A DNA stretch of 64,000 bases from Alphaproteobacteria bacterium (GTDB lineage Bacteria > Pseudomonadota > Alphaproteobacteria > JAVJRE01): NCBI GenBank assembly GCA_040218575.1, contig JAVJRE010000001.1, positions 124,001 to 188,000 of the forward strand. The letters are read 5' to 3'. Shown piece after piece: positions 25,021 through 34,017 of the stretch. Within the stretch, counting starts at the first letter, position 1. Every line of letters starts with the position of its first letter. Made by a program: the position numbers and the translations under genes. The notes under the pieces are model-generated. The model was not told where the DNA came from and did not search any database. It saw nothing but the letters and a program-made list of their open reading frames with translations.

Positions 25021-27666
25021 TCAGTCGTTGCGCAGTTCCGGCGCGGCCGGCGCCGACAGGGCGCGGAAGGTGCCGGCAAATCCGGCCGCCAGCACCACCA
25101 GGGTGGCGATGACAATAGTCAGGCCGAGCGCCGCCGGGTCGGGGCGGAAGGCCAGGGTCATGACAAAGCGCACCACGGCCCAGGCGGCGAGCAGGCCGAT
25201 GGCCGCGGCGAGCCCGGCGGTCATCAGACCGAGCAGTCCATATTCCAGAAGATAGGCGGCCAGCAGGCGGCCGCGGGTGGCGCCCAGAACCTTGAGCACC
25301 ACCGCGTCATAGACCCGCCGCCGGTGACCGGCGGCGATGGCGCCGGCCAGCACCAGGGTGCCGGCGACCAGGGTGGCGCCGGCGGCCAGGGCAATGGCCA
25401 GCCCCAGATTGGACAGCAGGCGGCGCACGTCGTTCAGAGTGTCGCGCACCCGCACGCTGGAGACGTTGGGAAAGGCGGCGGCCACGGCGCGTTCCAGCGC
25501 CGGCTCCGACTCCGGCGCCAGATCCACGGTGGCGATGTGCGTCTGCGGTGCGCCATCAAGCGCCCCTGGCGCAAAGACGAAGGTGAAGTTCAGGCCGAAA
25601 CTCTCCCAGTCGATCTGGCGCAGGTTGGCGACAGTGGCGGTCAGCGGCCGCCCCAGCACGTTGAGCGTAATGGCGTCGCCGGGGGCCAGGCCTACGCCCC
25701 GCGCGATATTGGCGTCGAGCGAGACCAGCGGTGGCCCGGCATAATCGGCCGGCCACCACTGACCGGCCACCAGCGTGCCGCCGGCGACGGGAACGGCCGA
25801 CCAGGTCAGCCCGCGGTCGCCGCGAAAGGCCCAGGCCACATCGGGCGGAATGGTCATGTCGGCCACCGCCACATCATTGATGGCGGTGATGGTGCCGCGC
25901 AGGCTGGGCACCCGGTTGAAGGAGATGAGTCCCGGCGTGGCGCGGACGGTGGTGTCGAAGGCGGCCACCTGACCGGGCTGGATGTCGATGAAGAAATAGG
26001 CCGGCGCATCGGCCGCCATGCGCTGACCGAGCTCCGCCGTCAGGCTGGTGCGAATCTGGCCGACCGTCACCAGCAGGGTGAGGCCAAGGCCCAGCGAGAC
26101 GATGACCGGAATCGCCGGCGCCGCCGGCCGGCCGAGATTGGCCAGGGCCAGACGCAGCAGGGCGCGGCCGCCGCCGACCTGTCGCGCCAGGCGTCGGGCC
26201 AGCCGGCTGACGCCCTCGGCCACCAGGCGAAAGACGGCCAGGGTCACGGCCGCACCGAGTGTGAACCACAGGGCGAAGTCGGGCCGCTCCGCCGTGACGA
26301 TGGCGAGCCCGCCAAGGGCCAGGGCGAGGGCGCCGGTGGTCGCCAGTTCGGCCGGCCGCAGCCGGCGCTCGGCGGCGGACAGGCCGGGACGGAAGAGGTG
26401 TGCCGCCGGCACCCGCCGGGCGCGGGCCAGGGGCAGCCATGAAAAGGTTACGGCCACCAGCAGTCCGAACAGCCCGGCCAGAGCCAGCGGCCGCCAGAAC
26501 GGTCCACTCGCCAGGTCGACCCCGGCGAAGCCGCTGAGCAGCCCGCCTACCGCCAGTGGCGCCAGCGCGCCCAGGGCCACGCCGATCAGCGTCGCCAGGG
26601 TGGCCAGCGCCAACACCTGCACCATATAGACCTGGAAGATCAGGCGGGTCGAAGCGCCGAGACACTTGAGCGCGGCAATGGTCGGACGGCGGCTGTCCAT
26701 ATAGGCGGCGACCGCGTTGGACACACCGACCCCGCCGGTGAGCAGGGCGGCGAGACCGACAAGCGTGAGAAACAGCGCCAGCCGTCCCATGAAACGGGAA
26801 ATGCCGTCGCCGGCGTCGGCGGTGGTGCGGCTGCGCCAGCCGGCGTCGGGGAAACGATCCGTGGCCCGCGCGGTGATCGCCGCGGCGGAGTCTGTGCTGG
26901 CCAGGCGATAGGCGTAGCGCACCAGGCTGCCGGGCTGCACCAGGCCGGTTGCGGCCAGCGCCTGGTCGGAGACCAGCAGGCGTGGCCCCAGCGTGAAGAG
27001 TTGCGCGCCGCGATCAGGCTCATAGGCGATGGTGGCGCGAATCTCAAACAGCGCGTCGCCGACCTGGATGCGCGGTGGCGGGCCGGCGGTGATCTGTTCC
27101 GGCTGCAGGCCGAGGGCCGGCAGCAGATTGGCTTCCACCGCCGCGCCCCAGATGACGCCGGCCGCACCGGCGTCTGTGGCGTCATCGGTGGCGGCGGCGG
27201 GCCGTGGCGCCAGCACCGTCGCCAGATCGGTGGCCGGCGCGAGCCGCGCTTCGCCGTAGAGCGGCCAGGCGGAATCCACCGCCTTGAGTTCAACCAGTCG
27301 CCGCTGGCCGGTGGCCGGGCTTTCGGCCATGGCCCGCATTTCGGCAATGGCGCTGAGCCGACCCTGGCTGGCGAGGAAGGCGCGCTCGGCCGCATCGGCC
27401 GGACGATGCACCAGCAGGAATGCCACATCGCCGCCCAACAGGGCGCGGGCGTCATCGGCCACGCCCTGCTGTAACGCGGCGGACAGCGAGCCGACGGCGG
27501 CAATGGCCGCGACACCCAGCGCCAGGACCGCCAGGAACACGCGAAACCCGCTGAGTCCGGCGCGCCAGCCGGCGCGCAGCTCGCGCCAGGCAAAACGCCA
27601 GGCGATGGCCAGGCCGCCGCCGGATGGGGTGTGGCCCGCCACGGCGGCGGGATCGGCCGGGGTCAT
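25021..27666 (-). CDS. FtsX-like ABC transporter permease (YbbP type)
   Basis: An 881-residue permease with N-terminal MacB-like periplasmic domain and two FtsX domains, about ten membrane segments in all. Visible: FAWRELRAGWRAGLSGFRVF at the start, ALLTGGVGVSNAVAAYMDSR with IAALKCLGASTRLIF in the first FtsX domain, and RVYDAVVLKVLGATRGRLL in the second. It is the partner of the adjacent ATPase (20 bp between them, same strand). The gene order with a divergent SGNH esterase matches E. coli ybbP-ybbA/tesA. The substrate is unknown; lipid or lipoprotein handling is inferred from the family. Confidence 0.9.
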   Translation of the reverse strand: MTPADPAAVAGHTPSGGGLAIAWRFAWRELRAGWRAGLSGFRVFLAVLALGVAAIAAVGSLSAALQQGVADDARALLGGDVAFLLVHRPADAAERAFLASQGRLSAIAEMRAMAESPATGQRRLVELKAVDSAWPLYGEARLAPATDLATVLAPRPAAATDDATDAGAAGVIWGAAVEANLLPALGLQPEQITAGPPPRIQVGDALFEIRATIAYEPDRGAQLFTLGPRLLVSDQALAATGLVQPGSLVRYAYRLASTDSAAAITARATDRFPDAGWRSRTTADAGDGISRFMGRLALFLTLVGLAALLTGGVGVSNAVAAYMDSRRPTIAALKCLGASTRLIFQVYMVQVLALATLATLIGVALGALAPLAVGGLLSGFAGVDLASGPFWRPLALAGLFGLLVAVTFSWLPLARARRVPAAHLFRPGLSAAERRLRPAELATTGALALALGGLAIVTAERPDFALWFTLGAAVTLAVFRLVAEGVSRLARRLARQVGGGRALLRLALANLGRPAAPAIPVIVSLGLGLTLLVTVGQIRTSLTAELGQRMAADAPAYFFIDIQPGQVAAFDTTVRATPGLISFNRVPSLRGTITAINDVAVADMTIPPDVAWAFRGDRGLTWSAVPVAGGTLVAGQWWPADYAGPPLVSLDANIARGVGLAPGDAITLNVLGRPLTATVANLRQIDWESFGLNFTFVFAPGALDGAPQTHIATVDLAPESEPALERAVAAAFPNVSSVRVRDTLNDVRRLLSNLGLAIALAAGATLVAGTLVLAGAIAAGHRRRVYDAVVLKVLGATRGRLLAAYLLEYGLLGLMTAGLAAAIGLLAAWAVVRFVMTLAFRPDPAALGLTIVIATLVVLAAGFAGTFRALSAPAAPELRND

Positions 27667-27685
27667 GCCGGGACAGCGGCGCTGG

Positions 27686-28363
27686 TCATGCGGCTTGACG
27701 GCTGTCGCCGGCGATGCGGCCATCGGCCAGGCGCAGCAGTCGGCCGCAGCGACCGGCCAGCGCCTCGTCATGGGTCACCAGCAGCAGCGTGGCACCGGTG
27801 TCGCGGGCCAGATCGAACAGCAGGCGGATGACCGTCTCGCCGGTGGCGCCATCCAGATTGCCGGTAGGCTCGTCAGCCAGCAGCAGGCGCGGTCCCGGGG
27901 CGATGGCGCGGGCCAGCGCAACCCGCTGCTGCTCGCCGCCGGACAATTCGCCCGGATAGTGGTTCAGGCGGCCGCCAAGACCGACCTGGTCGAGACCGGC
28001 GCGGGCGCGCTCGAAGGCGTCGGCGCGGCCGGCCAGCTCCAGCGGAATGGCCACATTCTCCACAGCGGTCATGGTCGGCACCAGATGAAAGGACTGAAAG
28101 ACGATGCCCACGTGGCGGGCGCGGAAGCGGGCCAGCGCATCCTCGCTCATGGTGCTCAGATCCTGCCCGGCGACGCGCACATGGCCCGCGCTCGCCCGCT
28201 CCAGACCGGCGATCAGCATGAGAAGCGAGGTCTTGCCGGAGCCCGAAGGCCCGAGCAGCGCCACGCTGTCGCCATCCTTGACGGTGAAACTGACCCCGTT
28301 CAGCACATTGACCGGTCCGGCCGCGCCGGTCAGGGTCAGGTGCAAGGCGTCAACGTCGATCAT
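27686..28363 (-). CDS. ABC transporter ATP-binding protein (YbbA/LolD type)
   Basis: A 225-residue ATPase with Walker A GPSGSGKTS (about 35-43), Q-loop FQSFHLVPTMTAVENVAIPL, signature LSGGEQQRVALARA, Walker B LLLADEPTGNLDG and the switch His in LVTHDEAL. The Q-loop wording and NLD motif place it in the MacB/LolD/YbbA group that pairs with FtsX-type permeases; the permease follows 20 bp downstream. The ATG at 28363 gives the normal N-terminus. Confidence 0.94.
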   Translation of the reverse strand: MIDVDALHLTLTGAAGPVNVLNGVSFTVKDGDSVALLGPSGSGKTSLLMLIAGLERASAGHVRVAGQDLSTMSEDALARFRARHVGIVFQSFHLVPTMTAVENVAIPLELAGRADAFERARAGLDQVGLGGRLNHYPGELSGGEQQRVALARAIAPGPRLLLADEPTGNLDGATGETVIRLLFDLARDTGATLLLVTHDEALAGRCGRLLRLADGRIAGDSRQAA

Positions 28364-28572
28364 GGTGTTTCCTGGCAGGCTGTTTGCCGGCGCGCGGTGT
28401 TGTGGCGCGCCGTATGCGGGCAGCGGCTGAAGGGAGGGAATATGCACCGCATGGCGGCTCTGGCAATGGCGCGTCCGGCACGATATGCCATGCGACGGGA
28501 TAAAGCCCGCGTTCCGTGCCGGCGGCGGGCCGCGGCGGAACCGCCAGCGCCGGTGGCGCGGACACAGAGCGG

Positions 28573-29427
28573 ATGATGATGGAGACCGGCGGGATGATGC
28601 TGTCTCACTTCCGTGTGAAGGCTCTTGGTGCAAAGACCGCGGGCGGCGTGACGGAGTTGGCGCGCGCGGGGCGGCTGGCGCGGCTGGCGATGGTAGCGGT
28701 CGCGATGATGGCCGGCATGGTCGCCGCTATGGCCGGCGCATCCGTGGCGCGCGCGGAACCCCTGAAGATACTGGCGTTTGGCGATTCGCTGGTGGCCGGT
28801 TTCGGCCTGGCGCCGGAGGACGGTTTTGTCGCCCAGTTGCAGCAGGCGCTATCCGGGCGCGGCCATGATGTGGTGGTCATCAATGGCGGCGTATCGGGCG
28901 ACACCAGCGCCGGGGCGGTGGCCCGGCTGGACTGGATTCTGCAGGACCCGCCGGACGTGGCGATCATCGAGTTCGGCGGCAATGACGGCCTGCGGGGCCT
29001 GGAGCCGGCCCAGACCTACACCAACCTTGACCGGGTGATGCGCCGGCTGCGGCGGGCGGGCGTACCGATGCTGCTGACCGGTATGCGGGCGCCGCCCAAT
29101 CTCGGTCGCTCATACGGCGAGGAGTTCAACGCCGTGTTCCCACGCCTGGCAGAGACTTATGGCACGGTCTTCTATCCCTTCTTTCTGGAGGGAGTGGCGG
29201 CACAACCGGCGCTCAACCAGGCGGACGGCATTCACCCCAATGCTGACGGCGTGGCCGAGATCGTGCGCCGGCTGCTGCCGCTGCTGGAGCCGTTGCTGGA
29301 CGTCCAGGGCGACAGCGCCGCCCGATTCCGCCTACCGCCGGCAGCCGGAGGCGCAGCGTCGGCGGGACCGCTTACGGCGGGTTTGATGGTGGCGGCAGCG
29401 GGGCGTGAACGTCATTCCCCGCGCTGA
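28573..29427 (+). CDS. SGNH-hydrolase arylesterase (TesA-like), exported
   Basis: About 284 residues. After a long basic leader and a hydrophobic segment (about MVAVAMMAGMVAAMAGASVA, ending ARAEP) comes a GDSL/SGNH domain. It shows block I FGDSLVAGFGLAPEDGF (Ser nucleophile), the Gly block INGGVSGDTSAG, EFGGNDGLRG (Asn) and ADGIHPNADG (Asp/His). Homologues are periplasmic lysophospholipase/thioesterases (TesA). It is divergent from the YbbA/YbbP-like exporter, the arrangement seen in E. coli. Starts at 28573 or 28597 are both possible; the C-terminal 45 residues are extra. Confidence 0.88.
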   Translation: MMMETGGMMLSHFRVKALGAKTAGGVTELARAGRLARLAMVAVAMMAGMVAAMAGASVARAEPLKILAFGDSLVAGFGLAPEDGFVAQLQQALSGRGHDVVVINGGVSGDTSAGAVARLDWILQDPPDVAIIEFGGNDGLRGLEPAQTYTNLDRVMRRLRRAGVPMLLTGMRAPPNLGRSYGEEFNAVFPRLAETYGTVFYPFFLEGVAAQPALNQADGIHPNADGVAEIVRRLLPLLEPLLDVQGDSAARFRLPPAAGGAASAGPLTAGLMVAAAGRERHSPR

Positions 29428-29504
29428 ACTGGCCCCGGTCCGGGTGATCTGGTCCGGGCACCCTGGTCCGGGGCCCATGACCGGCTGGCCATGACGGAGA
29501 CGAG

Positions 29505-30038
29505 ATGACCAGACTATTTGTGGCGCTTGCCCTGCCGGTGCCGGTGCAGGACAGATTGCAGGCGGTGCAGACGGCGATGCCGGGCGCGCGCTGGGTGAGT
29601 CGCGAGAACTTTCATCTGACGCTGGCGTTTCTCGGTGATGTGCCACCGGCACGGCTGGATGATCTGGACGAGGCCTTGAGCGATGCGCGCGGCGGCCTGT
29701 TCAATCTGGCCCTGTGCGGGCTGGATCTGTTCAGCCGGGGCGGCTTGCCGCACACCCTGTGGGTCGGCGCGGAGAGGACGCCGCCGCTGCTGGACCTGCA
29801 GAGAAGCATCGAGCGCAGCCTGGCGCGATCCGGCTTTACCTTCGAGAAGCGTAAGTTCAGGCCCCATGTGACCCTGGCCTATCTGCGTGATGCGCCGCTG
29901 GATCGGGTCGCCGCCTATATCGCCGGGCACAGCCCGCTGCGCCTGCCGCCGTTCCGGGTCGACGGGTTCCGCCTGTATTCAAGCTGGCCGGGTGACGGCG
30001 GCCGCGACTATCAAGTGGAAGCGGACTATCATTTCTGA
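29505..30038 (+). CDS. thpR: RNA 2',3'-cyclic phosphodiesterase / 2'-5' RNA ligase
   Basis: A 177-residue 2H phosphoesterase. Both H-x-T-x motifs are present, HLTL near residue 37 and HVTL near residue 122. They are flanked by the family segments RWVSRENFHLTLAFLGDV and FEKRKFRPHVTLAYLRDA. It hydrolyses or forms 2'-5' phosphodiester/2',3'-cyclic phosphate ends in RNA; the cellular substrate is not defined. The stop is 28 bp before the next gene on the same strand. Confidence 0.93.
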   Translation: MTRLFVALALPVPVQDRLQAVQTAMPGARWVSRENFHLTLAFLGDVPPARLDDLDEALSDARGGLFNLALCGLDLFSRGGLPHTLWVGAERTPPLLDLQRSIERSLARSGFTFEKRKFRPHVTLAYLRDAPLDRVAAYIAGHSPLRLPPFRVDGFRLYSSWPGDGGRDYQVEADYHF

Positions 30039-30066
30039 CGCGCCTGTGCGGCGAAACGGAGACATC

Positions 30067-31050
30067 ATGACAGCGCTGGTGACCTTGCAGGAGATACAGG
30101 CGGCGGCAGCGCGCCTGCCGGACGTGGTGCGGCGCACGCCGCTCCTGCCGCTGGCCAGGGACGCCGGTGAAATCGGCGATGAGTCCCTGTTTCTCAAGGC
30201 GGAGAATCTGCAGACCACGGGCGCCTACAAGCTGCGCGCCGCCTTTACCTATCTGGACAGTCTCGACGCCGATCAGCGCCGCCGCGGCGTGGTGCTGCAA
30301 TCGTCCGGTAATTTCGCCCAGGCCTTTGCCTTTGCCGGGCGTCTGATGGCGGTGCCGGTGACGGTGGTCATGCTGCGCACCACCAGCCCCACCAAGGTGG
30401 AGCAGACGCGCAGCCACGGCGCGGAGGTGGCGCTGATTGACGACCCGCTGGAGCGGGCCACGGCGGTGGATCGCATCGCCGGCGAACGGGGCGCGGTCGC
30501 CGTGGATTCGTGGAGCGACCGGCGGATCATCGCCGGCCATGGCACTATCGGTCTGGAAATCGTCGAGCAGCGACCGGATGTGCAGACAGTGCTGGTGCCG
30601 GTGTCTTCAGGCGGCCTGGCCGCCGGGGTGGCGGCGGCGGTGCGCCTGACGCGGCCTGAAGTGCGGGTGATCGGCATACAGCCCGACCACGCCAATGCGG
30701 CCTTCCTGTCATTGGCGGCGGGCGAGCCGGTGACCATCAGCCACTGGAATTCCATCGCCGACGGTCTGTCGGCGCGCTATCCGGGGGCCCTGCCCTTCCG
30801 CCACCTGCAGGAATATCTGGAGCGGATCGTTCTGATCAGCGAGGGCGATATCGGCCGCGCCTATGGGGTCCTGCGCGACCGCGCCAAGCTGGTGGCGGAG
30901 CCGGCCGGCGCCGTCGCCACCGCCGGCTGGCTGTCGGGCAAGGCGGAAGCGGCGGCCGGCCCGCTAGGCCGGACGGTGGCCATCGTCAGCGGCGGCAATC
31001 TGACCCACGAGACCATGGCCCGGCTGGACGCTCTGGCGCGGTCGCCGTAG
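30067..31050 (+). CDS. Threonine-dehydratase-like PLP enzyme (TDH/serine racemase group)
   Basis: A 327-residue fold-type II PLP enzyme. The PLP lysine lies in TTGAYKLRAAF (near residue 57), with the substrate loop SSGNFAQAFA and the phosphate-binding SSGGLAAGVAAAV. The family end is VVAEPAGAVATAG with VSGGNLTHE. There is no C-terminal ACT regulatory domain, so it resembles catabolic threonine/serine dehydratase or hydroxyaspartate dehydratase rather than IlvA. Together with kbl (10 kb away) it hints at threonine/serine catabolism, but this is only proximity. Confidence 0.85.
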   Translation: MTALVTLQEIQAAAARLPDVVRRTPLLPLARDAGEIGDESLFLKAENLQTTGAYKLRAAFTYLDSLDADQRRRGVVLQSSGNFAQAFAFAGRLMAVPVTVVMLRTTSPTKVEQTRSHGAEVALIDDPLERATAVDRIAGERGAVAVDSWSDRRIIAGHGTIGLEIVEQRPDVQTVLVPVSSGGLAAGVAAAVRLTRPEVRVIGIQPDHANAAFLSLAAGEPVTISHWNSIADGLSARYPGALPFRHLQEYLERIVLISEGDIGRAYGVLRDRAKLVAEPAGAVATAGWLSGKAEAAAGPLGRTVAIVSGGNLTHETMARLDALARSP

Positions 31051-31071
31051 ACGCCAATCAGGTGGTGCGAA

Positions 31072-31962
31072 TCAGGTGACGGGGCGGCGTTCGCCGCGCA
31101 CCACCATGAGGCCGGCGGCGACGATAAGGGCGGCGCCGGCCAGAGTCGCCCGGTCGGGCAGCTCGGCGAAAACCAGCACGCTCCACAGGCTGGCGAAAGC
31201 CAGGCCGGAATAGTCAAAGGCCGCCAGGTAGCTGGCCTGGCCGGCGCGGAAGGCCTCGATCAGCGCATAGAGGGCCGCGATGTTGGTGGCCGCGGCCAGC
31301 AGGAAGACGGGCCAGTCGGTCAGGGCCACCGGATGCCAGAACAGGACCAGCGCCGGCCCGCCGGCGAGCACCACCATAACCAGGGTTGAAACCAGCATGA
31401 TGGCCGGCGTGCTGTCGGTTGCCGTGGCGCGGCGGGTGATGATCGCCTCGACCCCGGCCAGGAAGGCGGCGGCGATGACCGCCAGGCCGTGCAGGTCGAG
31501 ACCGAACAGGCCGTCGCCGGCGGTGCGGTCGGGGCGCAGGGCGATGATGACGCCGACGAAACCGATGAGCACCGCGCCATAGCGCCAGGCGCTGACCGTC
31601 TCACCGAGAAACCGCCCCGACAGGATCAGCACGAAGAACGGCGTGACAAAGAAAAGGGTGGTGGCTTTCGGCAGGCTGAGCCCGGCCAGCGCCCAGATGA
31701 ACAAGGTGAGCGAGACGAACACCACCAGCGCGCGGAGCACCAGCAGCCCGAGATTGCGTGGCCGCAGCGCCCGCAGGCCACCCAGACGCGGCAGCACGAC
31801 GAACAGCAAGGGCAGGGTCAGCAGTTTGGTAAGCGCGACGATCTGCAACGCGCCATAGTCGGCGATCAACCATTTGCTGGCGGCGTCCTGGGCGGTGAAC
31901 AGCGCCACCGCCAGCACATAGAGCAGGGCAGCGCGCACCGGGTGGTGGGGCAGCGCACTCAT
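31072..31962 (-). CDS. DMT/EamA permease (group A, copy 1)
   Basis: A 296-residue, ten-segment drug/metabolite transporter with two EamA repeats. It opens YVLAVALFTAQDAASKWLIA, has FVTPFFVLILSGRFLGETVS in repeat 1, GFVGVIIALRPD between repeats and AALYALIEAFRAGQASYLA in repeat 2. It shares the QDAxxKW opening with the next two genes, which marks a subgroup distinct from the array at 39-47.5 kb. DMT proteins export amino acids or other metabolites; the substrate here is unknown. It starts 10 bp before the stop of the next copy. Confidence 0.88.
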   Translation of the reverse strand: MSALPHHPVRAALLYVLAVALFTAQDAASKWLIADYGALQIVALTKLLTLPLLFVVLPRLGGLRALRPRNLGLLVLRALVVFVSLTLFIWALAGLSLPKATTLFFVTPFFVLILSGRFLGETVSAWRYGAVLIGFVGVIIALRPDRTAGDGLFGLDLHGLAVIAAAFLAGVEAIITRRATATDSTPAIMLVSTLVMVVLAGGPALVLFWHPVALTDWPVFLLAAATNIAALYALIEAFRAGQASYLAAFDYSGLAFASLWSVLVFAELPDRATLAGAALIVAAGLMVVRGERRPVT

Positions 31963-31972
31963 GACTGCGCGC

Positions 31973-32941
31973 CTAGGGCCGCGGCTTGAGTGCGGCCTGC
32001 CGGCGTGCCGCCCGCCGCGCGATATACAGGCATGAGAGAATGATGATGCCGCCGCCGGCAAAGACCGGCGCGGCCGGAATGTCGCTCCAGATCAGCCAGC
32101 CAAGAAGGACGCCCCAGACCAGGCCCGAATACTCGATTGGCGCCAGAATAGAGACCTCGCCATAGCGGAAGGCCTGAACGATGCAGAACTGCGCCACCAC
32201 GCCGCTGATGCCCATGGCCACCAGAATCCACAGATCGAAGGCGACCACCGCCTGCCAGATAAAGGGCAGGGTGATGGCGGTGAGCAGCAGAGTAGCGCCG
32301 GTCTGGAACAGCATGATGGACGAGGTGGAATTGGTTGCCGACAGACGGCGGGTGAGGATCATGGCGAGAGCAAAGGTGGCCGCCGAGCCGACGGCGATGA
32401 GACCGCCGAGGGTCACACCCGCCGCCGACAGGTCGGTGCTGAACGGACGCACGGCGATGATCACGCCGGCGAAGCCCACCAGCAGGGCCGCCCAGCGGCG
32501 CGGTCCGACTTTTTCGCCGAGCATGGGCACGCTGAGCGCTGTCATGAACAGGGCGCCGGCATAGCCGATGGTCATGGCGGTGGCCAGCGGCAGCAGTTTC
32601 AGGGCATAGAACCAGAGGACGATGGAGGCCAGCAGGACGGCGCTGCGCGCCATGTGCAGCGGCAGGCGGGCGAAGCGTATGGTGCCGATTCCGCCCAGCG
32701 CCCAGATCAGCAGGGCCAGGGGCACCAGCGAAAAGATGCTGCGCAGAAACATGACCTGGGTGACGGGATAGAGCGCCGCCACCCATTTGGTCATCGCATC
32801 CTGAAACGCGAACAGAGTGATGGCGCCGGCGTAGTAGGCAATTGCGCGCATGGGCACATTGGCCAGTACGGCGACCGCACCGGGCCCCGGTCCCGGCGGC
32901 GGTGACGGTGCGGCGTCGGGCGGGGCGCCGGGCGTGGTCAT
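31973..32941 (-). CDS. DMT/EamA permease (group A, copy 2)
   Basis: A 322-residue DMT permease with a Pro/Gly/Ala-rich cytoplasmic leader of about 30 residues and ten membrane segments. Motifs: LFAFQDAMTKWVAALYPVTQ, LPLATAMTIGYAGALFMTAL, GEKVGPRRWAALLVGFAGVI and FRYGEVSILAPIEYSGLVWG. Closest in this window to the neighbours at 31072 and 32967. The ATG at 32941 follows the upstream copy's stop region by 25 bp. Substrate unknown. Confidence 0.88.
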   Translation of the reverse strand: MTTPGAPPDAAPSPPPGPGPGAVAVLANVPMRAIAYYAGAITLFAFQDAMTKWVAALYPVTQVMFLRSIFSLVPLALLIWALGGIGTIRFARLPLHMARSAVLLASIVLWFYALKLLPLATAMTIGYAGALFMTALSVPMLGEKVGPRRWAALLVGFAGVIIAVRPFSTDLSAAGVTLGGLIAVGSAATFALAMILTRRLSATNSTSSIMLFQTGATLLLTAITLPFIWQAVVAFDLWILVAMGISGVVAQFCIVQAFRYGEVSILAPIEYSGLVWGVLLGWLIWSDIPAAPVFAGGGIIILSCLYIARRAARRQAALKPRP

Positions 32942-32966
32942 GAAACGCCGGACAGGGCAGCGCCGG

Positions 32967-33959
32967 TCATGATGGCGCGGCCCGCCGCCGCAGGCGCGCC
33001 TCGCGCCGCACGATGACCAGCCCCGAGGCGATGATGATGGCGGCACCCGCCAGGGTCGCCGTGTCGGGCACGTCGCGCCAGACGATCCAGCCGAGCAGGG
33101 CGGCCCACACCAGGCCGGTATATTCCAGCGGCGCCAGCAGGCTGACCTCGCCGAAGCGGAAGGCCTGGGCCATGAAATAGTGCGCCGCGCTGCCGAAGAC
33201 GGCGACCACGCCGAACAGCCAGAGATCGGCCGCATCAAGCGGCACCCAGACGAAGGGCAGGATCGCCGCCGTCACCACCAGACCGGTCAGGGTGTAATAG
33301 AAGAAGATGGTGCTGGATCGTTCGGTCGCGGACATGCGACGTGAGAGGTTCATGGCCAGGGCATAGAGGAAGGCCGCGGCAATACCGTAGAGCGCACCAT
33401 CGTTGATGCCGTCACGGCCCGGCTGGACGGCGACGACGACGCCGAGGAATCCGACAATGACGGCGCCCCAGCGCCAGGCCCCCACCTTCTCGCCGAGCAT
33501 GGGGCCGCTTAGCGCGGTCATGATGAGCGGCGCCGCATAGCCGATGGTAAAAGCCTGGGTCAGGGACAGGCGGGCGATGGCCAGGATGAAGCAGGCCCAT
33601 GCCGCCAGCATCAGGGCCGAGCGCAGGAGGTGGGCGAAGGGCCGGTCGGTGCGCAGGGTAGCGAGGCCGCCGTCGCGGCGGGCCAGCCACAGCGCCGGCA
33701 GGACGCCGAAGGCCGAGCGCGCGAACATGATCATGACTACCGGATAGGCAGCGGTCAGCCACTTGGCGGCGGCGTCATTGACCGACAGCAGCGAGACCAT
33801 GAGCAGCATGTAGACCATGCCGGCGACGGGACGCACGTGCAGACCATTGGCCGCGATCAGCCCGCCGGGCGCGGCAGCGGCGTCGTGCGGGGCGATGGCG
33901 GCGGTTGGCGGGATCGCATCCGCTGGTTGCCGGGCCGCGGATTGCTGAGATGAGGGCAT
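32967..33959 (-). CDS. DMT/EamA permease (group A, copy 3)
   Basis: A 330-residue DMT permease with a 40-residue soluble leader and ten segments. Motifs: SVNDAAAKWLTAAYPVVMIM, GYAAPLIMTALSGPMLGEKV, GVVVAVQPGRDG and FRFGEVSLLAPLEYTGLVWA. It is the promoter-proximal member of the three-gene run and is divergent from the UDG gene, 58 bp away. The high identity of EYxGLVW blocks with copy 2 indicates a fairly close duplication. Confidence 0.88.
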   Translation of the reverse strand: MPSSQQSAARQPADAIPPTAAIAPHDAAAAPGGLIAANGLHVRPVAGMVYMLLMVSLLSVNDAAAKWLTAAYPVVMIMFARSAFGVLPALWLARRDGGLATLRTDRPFAHLLRSALMLAAWACFILAIARLSLTQAFTIGYAAPLIMTALSGPMLGEKVGAWRWGAVIVGFLGVVVAVQPGRDGINDGALYGIAAAFLYALAMNLSRRMSATERSSTIFFYYTLTGLVVTAAILPFVWVPLDAADLWLFGVVAVFGSAAHYFMAQAFRFGEVSLLAPLEYTGLVWAALLGWIVWRDVPDTATLAGAAIIIASGLVIVRREARLRRRAAPS

Positions 33960-34017
33960 GGCGGCGCCTGGCCGTTGGTGGCGGTGTGCAGCCCGCGATC
34001 ATTGAGGCTTGCGTCGC

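Noticed and set aside
25021-28363. Lol lipoprotein exporter (LolCDE)
   Set aside because: One large permease with a divergent SGNH esterase fits the YbbA/YbbP arrangement; LolC/LolE would be two smaller permeases.
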